Part shown: positions 43,155 through 57,571 of the stretch, one piece after another
Layout: each line of letters opens with the position of its first letter
How positions within the stretch are numbered: the first letter of the stretch is position 1
The notes under the pieces: model-generated
Seen by the model: only the letters and a program-made list of their open reading frames with translations
What the model was told of the DNA's origin: nothing
Database searches by the model: none
Program-made: the position numbers and the translations under genes
Source of the DNA: Mytilus californianus
Lineage: Eukaryota; Mollusca; Bivalvia; Mytilida; Mytilidae
DNA length: 64,000 bases
Reading direction: 5' to 3'
Assembly (NCBI RefSeq): GCF_021869535.1
Contig: NW_026262668.1
Span: 65,626,058 to 65,690,057, forward strand

Positions 43155-46100
43155 GTATGTAAATTGTTTACAACTGTTTAATATATAAAACAGATCATAT
43201 AATAGTAGCAGTCATGAGACTCAGAGTATTGTTACCTATTTATACTGATTAAAAAAAGTTTAGCAACAAATATCTTTAATTTCATATTTTTTAAATAAAC
43301 CACAAATTACTGAAATGTATACTTCTAAACATATGATTACTGTAACAAAGAAAATAAGCTTAATCAGGTGTATTTTTGACTTAAATATATTCAATGTTAA
43401 CAAATATTTTTGCAACTTTGGAAAGTTTTAATTATATCCCTGCTTTAAAAAAGTGGGGGTAAACTATTACTGTTTTACCTCTGTCTGTCCTATAATAATC
43501 CGTCTGTCCATCCATCTGTCAATTCATCCGTCAGTCCGTCCGTCCCATGAATATTTTACATTGCATCTTTCTCAGTAACTACATTACAAGGATTTCTGAA
43601 ATTTGGTTTCAGGGTTTATATAAGTCAGCTATACCCTGTGATGCATTTTCAGATTCATCACTCAACAACAAATGCATATTTGGCTGGGGGTATCATCAGT
43701 GAGTAGTAGCTCGCAGTTTCACTTGTTTAAAGTTCTTTTAATCAAATTTGGGAAACTTTTTTTATTCTGTATATTTAATTGAACTCTTATAATATTTTTT
43801 TAAGCTGAAAAAATTAGATATGTCACAGTTTGATTCCTGGAAAAAAAGAATTGTAGGTTAAAGTGTTTTTTGACTTATTCTAAAATGATGCTTTTTGGGG
43901 AACAATTGCTGTCAAGCAATCTTTAGACTTTTAGGATTGACTTCTTTCCAAGACTATCCCGTCAACCGTTTTGTGCTTTATATAAAGGAACAACTCAAAT
44001 TCTTAAGATTGTTCTGTTTTAAAAGAGTAAAACAAACGAACAGATTGAATTTAAACAACTTTCTGTTAATTTTCTTTTCTTAATCCTCATGTTTTGATAT
44101 CTCCCTTTTTTATTAGCTCACCTGACCCGAAGGGTCAAGTGAGCTTTTCTCATCACTTGGCGTCCGTCGTCCGTCGTCGTCGTCGTCCGTCGTCGTTAGC
44201 TTTTTACAAAAATCTTCTCCTCTGAAACCACTGGGCCAAATTTAACCAAACTTGGCAACAATCATCATTAGGGTATCTAGTTTAAAAAATGTGTCCGATG
44301 ACCCCGCCAACCAACCAAGATGGCCGCCATGGCTAAAAATAGAACATAGGGGTAAAATGTAGATTTTGGCTTATATCTCTGAAACCAAAGCATTTAGAGT
44401 AAATCTGACATAGGGTAAAACTGATTATCAGGTCAAGATCTATCTGCCCTGAAATTTTCAGACAAATCTGACAACCTGTTGTTGGGTTGCTGCCCCTGAA
44501 TTTGTAATTTTAAGGAAATTTTGCAGTTTTTGGTTATTATCTTGAATATTATTATAGATAGAGATAAACTGTAAACAGCAATAATGTTCAGCAAAGTAAG
44601 ATCTACAAATAAGTTGCCATGACCAAAATTGTCAGTCGACCCCTTTAGGAGTAATTGCCCTTAATAGTCAATTTTTAACAATTTTTCGTAAATTTTTATA
44701 ATCTTTTACAAAAATCTTCTTCTCTGAAACTACTGATACAAATTTAACCATACTTGGCCATAATCATTATTAGGGTATCTAGTTTAAAAAATTTGTCCGA
44801 TGACCCCGCCTTCCAACCATCATGGCCAACTTAGTTAAAAATAGAACATAGGGGTAAAATGCAGTTTTTGGTTTATATCTCTGAAACTAAAGCATTTAGA
44901 GCAAATCTGACAGGTGGCAAAAATGTTCATCAGATTTAGATTTATCTGCCCTGAAATTTTCAGACAAATCCGACGACCCGTTGTTGGGTTGCTGCCCCTG
45001 AGTAAGTAATTTTACAAAAATTTTACAGTTTTCTGTTATTATCTTAGATATCATTATAATATCTAATATCTAATACTATTAATTATGATTTTTACCTTAT
45101 TTTTCATGATTTCCAAAGCATCAGTAAATACAGGTGAGCGACACAGGCTCTTGAGAGCCTCTAGTTTGTGTTTATTTTACAATACTGAAAATCAGTACAT
45201 GTATTAAGCAGTATCTGTATTTAGGGTTTTATATATTTAGCAAAACATCAGAGTGGGAATTCGCTGTATTGTAAAAATGCGAGAGTGGTTCCAAAATAAA
45301 ACTATTTCCGTCAAACAAGTACTGAAGTGGTGTTATTCCTAATATGTTATCTTTTTTATGAAACTTTGATATTGAACTTCCGTAAAAAAATGGAAAACCA
45401 CAATTGACATGTTGTCCTCAATCAAAACATAATTCTAACGGTTTGTTTATGTAATTAAGTGCATGAGTAGATTTCTTGGCCTTGAGGACCATCAGAATAA
45501 ATGGTTGCTCTGGATTCCCCACGCCATTGACTGATTTGAAACTCAAGAGATCATTTCTCTGTTTTTAGCCAATATTAAAGGTTATCGTTGTTGCATTATT
45601 AACTCAAAAAATGAAGTTAACAGCCAAATGTTAGAAGTAGAAATAGAGCACCCCCTCAGCCCAAATGGAGACATCCATATTATCAACGCTATTAAGAAAC
45701 TTTCATGCCACTTGTTGCTCACTGTTGATCAAATGTTTAAAAAAAGTCAAATTCATTTAACATGTTTTAATATGTAAGTAATCATCAGGGCCCGTATGCA
45801 TAAAGCTACTTAAATTAAGATTTGTTCTGAACGGACGGATTTTTCTACATGTCCTACGATAAATTTGTATTACGAATGGATATCTTAACTTAAGTGGTTT
45901 TATGCATACAGTATGTTTATTTGCTATTATTTCTGTTTTGTTAAAAATCAAGGTTGATCAATAATGAACCCAGCCATCAATAGATTAACTATGGATAGAC
46001 TATTCCCATTAATTCAGGGGTATACTTGTTGATAGACTATTCCATTCAAGTCAAGGGTTAAAATCTGTTAAAACTTCATGGAATAGAAGACTTGTAATAA

Positions 46101-49100
46101 TCAAAAGACAGTGTCCATGGCAGAATTTAGAAGAAAAAAAAATGCATTTGTCTGTGTATTACTAGTAATTGGACTTTTTGTTTTTTTTTACTGTTAACTT
46201 TTACTTATTTTGGATATTTTTTTTAAAGTGAAAAACTAATTCAGATTGAATCAAATAGGGAATACATGTGCAGTTGAATTATTTTTGAGAAAGAATACTA
46301 TTATCAATGGAAACAGTGGCAATTGTATCCCTCATAGCCATCAAGCTCTTTGATTTTACATTGTAAACAAAGCAATCTTTCCTAATTTCATTAAAACATG
46401 GAGTACATATGCTTAACAACAATTGAATTTTCAACATCATTTGTATTTTTTATGAATAAAAATTTGTATTCCTTACAGAATAAAAAAAAAAAATCTTCCA
46501 TATCAATGATGTCATGCTCTATGTTAATCTTAACATGGGTAGGCATTATATTCGTCAATATTTTACACCTTGCTACTGCTCACATTTATAGATATTGAAA
46601 AATGCACTGCCTACTCATGTTAAATGAAGCATCTATAGAGCACGACATGAAAGAATTTAGATTATTAGCTGTGTTGAAACAGTTAAATATGTTTACTTTT
46701 AATTTCTTAACAAATTTGGCAATACAATATACGTCTTTCACACTTTTTTCAGCACGATGGAACCACATAGAAAATTTGGATGATTTTTTTGCCAGAGTTT
46801 ACCATTATCATCAAAGAGGAGGTTTTGGTTGTATGGTTATAGAAGATATACTACAATTAATGTTAGTACAAAATAAAGCTGCTGGCAATATGAGGAGCAA
46901 ACAGGAACATTTTTTTTACAATTCTATTACTGTTTTAATTGTAATTGCTTGATTTATATAGCCTTCTCAATTTTATTCAGTGATCTCCCCAGGCCGTTTT
47001 AGTGTCGCGGTGCTGTGACGCTATATTTTTTTTCTGTGACGCTATAATAATTTCCGCGATGCTATGACTATTTTGAAGATGCTATTTTTCTTTGCCGCAA
47101 AATAGATCGATGTCCTAATTTTTGAACTTTCATCTAATTACCGCTTGTGATCATAAAAATTATATCAACTTTAATAGTAATCCCTTCAAGTCGGACAATT
47201 GAGGCAATTAAGAGTGATCAAATAGGTATTTATTTTGTATTTACATTGTATCATAGGTCAAATTTATTTGTTCAGTGTATGTTCAATGGTGTTAATATGT
47301 CCTTTGATTGAGTTAAGCTATTTCAGTTGATATTTTATAGTGTGTCTTTCTATGTTGTGATGTTACACTATTGTTTCAGAAAAAGGGTGAAGGTTTGGTA
47401 CCATTGAAACGTTTAAACCCACTGCATTTGTTTGCTCCTGTCCTAAGTCAGGAATCTGATATTTAGTAGTTGTTGCTTGTTGATGTGGTTCATAAGTGTT
47501 TCTCTTTTTTTATATAGATTAGACCGTTGGTTTTCCCGTTTGAATGGTTTTACATTAGTAATTTTTCGGGCCCTTTATAGCTTACTGTTCCGTGTGAGCC
47601 AAGGCTCCGTGTTGAAGAACGTACTGTGACCTATAATGGTTTACTTTTTATAAATTTAGACTTGGATGGAGAGTTGTCTCATTGGCACTCATACCACATC
47701 TTCTTATATCTATTAATTACCCTTTGGGTGATAACTGTTGGGATATAAATACCCCAAGTTGACACTTATGACATGACTAATAACACTTGGTCCAGGCGTG
47801 AAACATGGACATTGAGAAAATGGAAATCATAAACAATTAGAAGTCTACGTTTGCATCATGACAGAATTGTCTCATAAGAGAAGAATGAACTACGCGGGTA
47901 CCTCGATGTTGACAAAATGGCTGACCAAACTGAGTTATACCATTACGCATCTTTTATAAGTTGATGAAACAGCAATTTTTCATTTATAAGTAAAGAAATT
48001 CAAAAATATAAACGATTTATTTCTTTAGAAAAGAGGTGAATACATTGACTTTACAGATTGGTGGTATGTTATATCAAACAAAAAACTGTTTATGAAGTAT
48101 TTTCTTTCCCTTTCGGTACTTGTTACTCGAGAGTGTACATTTAACATTATAATTATCAGCAAACTAAGTTTTTTACTTCATTGGAACTTGATGAAAATTG
48201 TCTTTAGTTAAAGTTTCATGCATTTATCGAATTTAAAGCGTCATATTCATTCTAAATCGCTTGTCAAACATTGTTTATTTTTTTGTAAATTTTTCTTCGA
48301 CTGCCATTAGAATATTTGTACAAACTACGGATCGTAGGTGGGATTCATTGGAAGCGGACCAGCTATGACTGAAATCCCCATTCTTACGATAATAACTACA
48401 GACAGAATGACAGAAAAATAAGGAAACCAAAAGGGAAAATTACGCATTCCACGCACATTAATAGACTCCTCCTTGCTAAAGGTTTTTATTTCTATGTAAA
48501 TGCATTGTTTCAATTTACTGATTAAAGTTGCTTAACTTTGTTAAAAATATATATCTTTTTAATGAGAAACAACTGGACCAATAACATTGAATCCCAGGAA
48601 ATCATGAATTTCATAAACAAAATAAACACAATAGTTTTTTAATTGAATGTTTATTAATATATGATTCTTTCATTTCCCTTTTTGATATGAAAAAAAGTTC
48701 TTTTTTGGGCTAGATATTTATTTGGTAGTTTCTGACAAGAGGAAAAATATAATTGTGTAACTATAAATGAATGTTTAAAACATAATCTGAAACAACTGTT
48801 ATACTTTCATTGTATTCTCGGGTATGAATTGAACAATATAAAGAATAATTAAATGAATAGGATATGGCCCTTTATATTATTGTAAAAACAAACATTGTTT
48901 TTTAGTTTCACCACTTCTCCCTTTCAGCATGATCAGTTTCAAAAAGAGAAGTCACTTCTCCCTATGATTATGAAGTAGTGTGAGTCCTGCTACCATGTGT
49001 TTATAATTGTTATTATTAAAGTATAAAGTAAAAGAACTTACAATAAGACACATTTGCACACATATAACATATACTTAAAATAAGCATTACAAAAAGGAAA

Positions 49101-52100
49101 TACAGCATTGTTGACACGACAAATGACGTTGAAAAAAAAAACTTTTTATTTTTTTACACCAAATGTGATGCTATTCAAAATTTCTGGGGAGAACACTGGC
49201 CTTACCTGCCATTAACTTAGTATCTACTGAGTCTGTGGATTTATTTTTATTTGTGGGATACCAATTTTCTTGGATTCCATGGGTAGGATTGTTATAGACT
49301 TTTGTAAAAAAACACAAAATCAAATGTCCAAGAAAATACAATTTTTCCTTAATCCTCAAAAATTAGTATCCACCAAAATAAATGTATCCACAGAAGTTGA
49401 AATGAATAAATGAAATCATTGGTTCGTCACATTTAGTCTAGTCATTTGTATTTTAGGTTATGATAATTTATGAACAATTTTCGATTATGACAACTGAAAA
49501 ATATCATAAATAATGGACATCTCAAATTGTTTTTACTGATTGTGCAAATGAGAGGTTGGCATCTATGTATTTCATAAGATGATTGTCTCATGCATTTCAA
49601 ACAAATGTTCCTTTTTATTTAAAAAAATATAAAATGTTAAATGAAATTTTACTCTGTAATTAATAGCAGTGTTGATGTTGAATATATAACGATATGAATA
49701 TGTTGATATTGAGGTGTGATTCCAAAATATGAGGTTGAGTGAATCAGAAAAGTTTCAACCAAATGCAACATGCACACTGAAATGAATTCTAATTGGGTTC
49801 ATGGTTCTCCTCTGTATGGTAAATTATAGATTTGAAAACGTTTATATAGAATACATATGTACAAAAATATATATCGACTTCTGGTTCATTGAATTTCTTA
49901 GACTGCTATTACATGTTCATGTAGTAGTCTAGAGATAGATTTATTATTGTTAATACACTGCACACTATAATTAATATTCAAGATTGAATTCATATAGGCA
50001 AAACCTTTCCAGGGTTTGAGGAAAGGGGGGAGTAATTGTCTGTTGTGGTAAAAATAGTGAAGAGCCTAGCCGTAGCAACCTCAAGATCAATATTTTATGC
50101 CAAAGTATGATTATTTTTATGCCCCCGCAATAACGGAGGGGGCATTAGGTTTTACCCTTGTCCGTCCGTATGTACGTCCCAAAGTTGGTTTCCATTCTCT
50201 AACTTCAATTTGCCTCAGCCAAATGATATGAAACTTATACACAATGCTTATTACCACAAAACACAGATCAAGTTTGAATTTTGGTGGTGTCACTTTAACT
50301 GTTCTAGAGTAATGCCCCTTTACAAACGGAAAAATTGCTGAATTTTTCGTTTCCGTTTTCTAACTTTAGTTTGCCTCAACCAAATGTTATGAAACACACA
50401 ATGCTTATTACCACAAAACACAGATCAAGTTTGAATTTTGGTGACGTAACTATAACTGTTCTAGAGTTATACCCCTTTACAAATGGAAAAATTGCTGAAT
50501 TTTTTGTTTCCGTTCGCTAAATTAAGTTAGCCTCAACCAAATTTTATGAAACTTATACACAATGCTTATTACAACAAAACACAGATCAAGTTTGAATTTT
50601 GGTGACGTAACTATAACTGTTCTAGAGTTATACCCCTTTACAAATGGAAAAATTGCTGAATTTTTTGTTTCCGTTCGCTAAATTAAGTTAGCCTCAACCA
50701 AATTTTATGAAACTTATACACAATGCTTATTACAACAAAACACAGATCAAGTTTGTATTTTGGTGGCGTCACTTTTACCGTTCTAGAGTTATGCCCCTTT
50801 ACAGAATGGAAAAATTGCTGAATTTTTCGTTTCCGTTCTCTAACTTTAGTTTGCCTCAACCAAATGTTATGAAACTTATACACAGTGCTTATTACCACAA
50901 AACTCAGATCAAGTACAAATTTGGGTAGGGTCACTTTAAAAGTTTTGAGTTGTGTCCCTTTATAACATTAAATGCAAGCGGGGGCATCATCTGTGTCCCA
51001 TGGACACATTCCCCATTTATTTATCAAAAAAGGCAGTGTACACCTCAACTGAATCATACACTGTTTTGTGCTATGATTTTAATGAATAAAAGTTAAATCT
51101 GATTCTTATATGACGTTCTTCTTTTGCTTTGGAAACAAAGCCATGTTTTAATTGCAATAGAACACGGCCTGCACGTGATTGACGTCACAATTGAAATTGC
51201 AATGTCAGTTGTATTTTGAACAATGCCGGAGAACAAAATGGACATCTGTGTTGGTGTTGCTCACTAGGAAATTAAATAAAATCATTCTAAAAGTAAGTTT
51301 ACATGTATCTGTTCATTTTGTATGAAGTATGAAGAAATTAAAATGAGATAAGATTTGTTCTTGATTTAAAATTTGCAATAACTAAAATAGTTAAGTGTTC
51401 ACGACTCAAATTTATTTTTGAAAATATTGCATATTTTTGGAAAACTGAAAACTGTATTTGTAAATTTTCAAGACACTGTAATGTCTTTTAAATATCTGAA
51501 AGTAAATTGGAAAAGAAAGTTCTTTTTATTTTTCAGTCAGTTCCTGTTTGTTGTGTTATTTTCTATATTTCTGATTGACTGTGTGGATTATGATGTCCTA
51601 TTTGCCAATATAAAATACAATGGTACACACAAGGTCACAATTCCTGAAGCAGTTATCCCCCTTGATCAATGTGTTCAGAGGTAAGTTTATTTAAAAGAAG
51701 TCCTTCAATATTCTATTTCAATTTTCCACATATTTTCTTTCTGAATGTATTTTTAGATCTCATCACAAACATTGGATATTTTTAAAATGCTTATCCTTAG
51801 TGCCATATATGTTTGTCAGAATTCTCAAAATCTTTTTTTCCCTGGTGGTCCTTGGAAGAAAATCTGCTTGTCCTCACTATTATTTCTATTGCAAAATTGC
51901 AAAATTACGTTGGCTCTTTGCAAAATTTTGATGGTCAAACCATTTGGACCAGCATTTTTTGAGGACTCTGTTCAGTAAACTGAATGTATGCAATGGTAGG
52001 GAAAATTTTCCTGCATAATTTGTAAGTATTCAAAATGTATTGATCACCAGCTCAGTTTCTTTGAGCATATAAACCACCAATAACAAGTTTTTATCAATAA

Positions 52101-55100
52101 TGTTTACTAAATGATGAGGATAATTCTGAGATTCTAGAGACCTCGGTGGCCAAGTGGTCTAAGTACCGTAGTAAAAATACTGTATCACTCACTCGCCTGT
52201 GAACATTGAGGTTGTGAGTTCGAATCTTGTACATGGAAGGTGTATCTTAATTGACTAGGATGATTAGTTTTCTTGTCCAAGGTCGTCGGTTCTCCTTGGG
52301 ACTTCATCCACCAATAAAATCTGACGACCACAATATAGCTAATAGTGTTGAAAGTGATGGTAAACACCATCAATCAATCAATCTGAGATTCTACTTTTGC
52401 TTTTTGCAATATCTTATATATATATATATACCCTGAATTGTATGATACGTTTATTATAAAGGAATAATCATTGTAACTGAAAGCTTATTTTGTGTTTCTT
52501 TAACAGGTTTAGTTTTGGTATTATAGTGTGTATGCTTGTTGCTTTTGCATTCTGGGTGTTCCGAACATTGAAGGTTATATATAATATCTTCAAATACACA
52601 GAAATAAGGTCATTCTACAACAATGCTCTGAAGATAACTGCAGTAAGTATAAAATTATATTGGATAATTGATTTAATTTATGAATATGAAATGTTTTTTA
52701 CTATTCACATCCTTCCAAGAAAATTAATGCATAGATTGTCTAGATTTCAATGTAAAATTATATTTCTGAAATTGATTCTGTTGTTTTGTGCTAAAATTCT
52801 GCAGTTTACATGTAAAACATTCTGCAGTTTGCATGTAAAATTCTTTATTGGTCAGGTTTGATTTAGTCCAAAACCATCTTATAGTTGGGTGATTTTATGG
52901 GGATTATATATTATATATATTATGTATATTTTAGGTAGAACTATCTAACTTAACCTGGCATGAAATACAAAGAAGATTATTGGAAGTACAGAAGGAACAA
53001 CAAATGTGTATACACAAACAAGAACTTTCTGAACTGGGTAATTTTGTTCATCTATAGATTAATAGCATTGTAAATCACTTAATTTTAGTAAGCCTACTTT
53101 ATTGTACATCACATTGATGTAAGTTATTTATAAGGTTACAAAACTTACTTATTTTATCATAATTATCAAAATATACAACTTGATTTTTCTATGCAAAGTA
53201 GAAGATATTTCTGAAAGAAACCCCATAGCATCTGATATTATGAATGCTTTTGAAAGTTATTTACAATGTCGTTTTCAACAGTGGATACTTACAGCATTAA
53301 CATTGTACATATAATTATATGGAAGAGTATAGGGAATTTTAGATATTTCTGCTGATACAACATTTTCCAACAAAAAGTTTTTAACTTGTTTGGCTTACTC
53401 CTTTAACATATAATAAACTGTAATATCATTGCCTTTATATAGTAAACATTTTTCATTATTATTTGTATTGTATTTTGTTGCCTTTTGAATCCTTGACTCA
53501 TTTTGCTTATAGAATTGAAGTGAATCAGTTTGGTATGTTATGAATCCTTGACTCATTTTGCTTATAGAATTGAAGTGAATCAGTTTGGTATGTTATGAAT
53601 CCTTGACTCATTTTGCTTATAGAATTGAAGTGAATCAGTTTGGTATGTTATGAATCCTTGACTCATTTTGCTTATAGAATTGAAGTGAATCAGTTTGGTA
53701 TGTTATGAATCCTTGACTCATTTTGCTTATAGAATTGAAGTGAATCAGTTTGATATGTTATATATTCTTCTAGATATTTACCACAGAATACTGAGATTTA
53801 AAAACTACATGATAGCTATGGTTAACAAATCAGTGATTCCTGTTAAATTTAACATGCCATTTGTTGGTCAATAGTAAGTACATATGTATAGGATGATATC
53901 ATTATGCAATAGATATAAGAAGATGTGGTATGAGTGCCAATGAGACAACTCTCCATCCAAGTCAAAACTTATAAAAGTAAACCATTATAGGTCACAGTAC
54001 GGTCTTCAACAAATCTGTTTTATAAAAATGGTTATCAATTCTGACCAAAGTTTTATCAGATAAATAATCATTTTGAATAGAAAATGAAACAGATTATCTT
54101 CATTTAAGAATCTTTAATTAGAGGTTCATTAATTGAATTGCTTCTCTTATGATGGTTTAAATTTTCATTGACAATGAATAGCTAACTGAAAGATCAAATT
54201 TATCTGTGTGCAATGTGTGTAATCTTTTCATTTTTCAAATCTTTTTTTTTTAAGCTGAAAACTTTTGATATCAATAGTTATTTCTTTATAACACAACTTG
54301 AGTAAAACGCCATAAATATTACTTTCAACTTGTCATGCTTTGCATGGGCAGCAGACCATTTTGCTGAATATAGAACCAGAAGGGAAACAACCTGTGTTAA
54401 AAGTTAGTACATGTAATAACAAAAATGAAATCGGTAATTGACAAAAAGACTATTATTACTTGTGATTGACCATTGCTATTTAATTAACTGTTTAACTTTT
54501 CTTATTGCTGTTTCAAAACTTACAAAAATGTCACATTTACCAATAGAACAATATTTTAAAATTTTATAGATTGAAGTCTAAATTTTTTATTCATTAGAAA
54601 ATTTCTAAAAAATTTACTAACAAAAATTAGTGCCTAAACAAATCTAAACTAGTAAAACAATTCAGATAAAATATCTCATATGGCATGGTAATGTTAAAAT
54701 AAAAAAAATGTTATCTTTGTTTGATATGCATGATAGATTTGTAATTTAAATCTTTTTTTCAGTGCCTTTTTAAGTACAGGATTAAAGTATAATTTAGATA
54801 TAATTTTATTTTGTAAGTATGATTGACAAATAGGTTAATTTTTAAATAATTGAGGAAATTACAATAGTGCAATTAAACATTGTTGTCCTGTCAGTATCAG
54901 GAATTTATTATGCCTTTGGCAGAACAGAAAAACACTTGCTGTAGTCTACTTAATGAGGTCATTTTACACCTTTCTTTATTTCTCTTGGAATGCATTTTTA
55001 AAGAATTAAACTGGAAATATGTATCAACTATTTACTTATAAGGAACTCCAACTAAATAATCCTTTATGATTGCAGAATAGTTTTATTTTCATCGATATCA

Positions 55101-57517
55101 TTTAACTAAGAAACATAGTTGTATGTGCCAGACTTTTATTTGCTTGAACTTTGTGGGGGGGGGGGGGGCAGAAATTTTATCTTTTAAAACTACTTTGTGA
55201 AGTTTTTATGGCCCCCCCAACAAAGTTGTTGGGGCCATATAGTTTTACCCTTGTCCGTCATTCCATCATTCTGTATTCCGTCATTCTGTCATTCCGTCAT
55301 TCTGCAACAAACCATTATACAGACTTTTTTTCTAAACGCCTTCAGATATTGGGCTGATTTTTGGTATGTGAGTTAACCAGGATGAGTTACAGATCAAATT
55401 TAAGTTTCGTTCCTCTCTGCTAATTTTTGCTGAAATTACAGGCTTTGGACTTTGATAAATTGTTGAAAATCACAGTTATACAGATTTTTTTCTAAACGCC
55501 TTCAGATATTGGGCTGATTTTTGGTATGTGAGTTAACCATGTTGAGTTACAGATCAAGTTTTAGTTTCGTTCTGCTCTGCTAATTTTTGCCGAAATTACA
55601 GGCTTTGGACTTTGATAAATTGTTGAAAATCACAGTTATACAAATTTTTTTTCAAAATAACTTCAGATATTGGGTTGATTTTTGGTATGTGAGTTAACCA
55701 TGATGTGTTACAGATCAAGTTAAGTTTTGTTCTGCTCTGCGGATTTTTGCCGTAATTACGGGTTTTGGACTTTGAAAATTGTTGAAAATCACAGTTATAC
55801 AGACTTTTTTCTTTACGCCTTCAGATATTGCGCTGATTTTTGATATGTGAGTCTACCATGATAAGTTACAGATCAAGTTTATGTTTCGTTCCGATATGCT
55901 GATGTTCATATCGTTTCAACACATCTTCGTGTCTTCAGTACATCCACTTCCTGTTTGCTAATAGTTTGAAATTTAACTAACCATTGATCAAGGAAATTTT
56001 TCATCAAACTAGTATTGGGCTTGAGAGCTGGATTCTATCCATGCATGTTTGTGTCCACATGTGTTGTTGAAATTGCAGATTTTTCAACTTTTTGAGACGG
56101 GGCCATTCGTGTCGTTCCGACACATCTAGCTTTTTTCTTTTTCTACATCTTTCTATGTTGTAGCATATATTGTATAACTAATGATCATGTCTTTCAGGGG
56201 GACCATGGTCTCCATTTGAGAACAATTGGAAACTGAAAGAAGAATACAAACATAAACATAGAAGAGAATATCTATCTCAGTTGTAAGTAAATGAAGTGAT
56301 TGTTTCTGTTTGTAAAGAAACCAGTCATTGTTTCTGTTTGTAAAGAAACCAGTCATTGTTTCTGTTTGTAAAGAAACCAGTCATTGTTTTATATGAAAAT
56401 AGACACATACCACTTTGGGTACAAAAGAGAAAGTCTTTCATTGCGCTATTTTAACATAAATTTCTGGATCTGCGTAGAATAAATTAGTTAAGCATATCTT
56501 GTATTTCTTAAGTTTATAACATTTCATTGTTTTTATTAAGATTTTAATTCAGAATAACTAGTTTTACAATAATTGTTTATGAACTATTTATAGATAGATT
56601 TCATAATAGAAAAACAAAGGATATGGGGTATTCATCCATGACACAAAATCAGTACATGCACATAAAAAACACACAAAAAGCAAAGAAACAGTGCGTTTAT
56701 TGCTGTTCTTCATCTCAAAGTCACAGTGAGGCCTTCAACATGGAGGAAAAAAACTCTCACCTCACTGCAAGTTTAAGACGGCCCCTAGAACCTGTTTGAG
56801 CGAAATTCTTTGCAAAATGATTTGGATAGACTTTGTAAGATGTAACACCACAAAATCGGCCTGGCCAAAAAAGAACATACCGGTAAGTAGTACATATTTA
56901 AAGCAAAAAAGTTCCTACACATAGGTGTAAATATCAAACTATGTACAATATATTTTAGTAATGAAAGTATCAATTGAAAGGTGAAGGACTGGTGATCCTT
57001 GTAGAACACATATTGACTGATAATTTTGAATAACTCAAAAATGTATGAATGAATTCTAAAATTAAGGACATAACATATATTGCCTTTTTCTCAGATATGA
57101 AGTACCTGGCTTGGTGTATCCAAAGATCCATTTTCCCCTTGTTTATGTAGTATAATTTTCTTTTCCAGTTTATCACAAAGGATATTATGGATAGGAATAG
57201 CCAACTTTATACTGTCACCTGTGATTTTTCTGTGGCAGATTTTATACTCTTTCTTCAGATATGCAGAAGTAAGAACATTATTAAGTTTCAATACTAATAT
57301 CGTGTATTATTATCCTATTATTTTCTTTCAAGTTTTTTTCAACATTGATATTTGAAAAAGTTTGGATATTCTTTTGATATTTCAAGTTTGATTAGAAATA
57401 TGAAATGAAATATGCTTTGTTATGCCCAATAATTGACTTATTGATATTTAATAAGTTTTCTTTTTATTAGTCCCCTACTGACGAAGTCGAAGGGGACTTT
57501 AGGTTTGCACTCTGTCC

Positions 57518-57571
<54 letters not shown>

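Noticed and set aside
48325-48513. Minus-strand 62-residue frame with a membrane-span-like stretch
   Set aside because: There is no convincing acceptor or homologue, and it lies antisense inside ATG9 intron 2.
52137-52225. tRNA gene
   Set aside because: A- and B-box-like words are present, but there is no pairing acceptor stem and the segment continues into a SINE body flanked by a 12-bp duplication.
53487-53761. CRISPR-like array
   Set aside because: The units are contiguous with no unique spacers, so this is a minisatellite in a eukaryotic intron.
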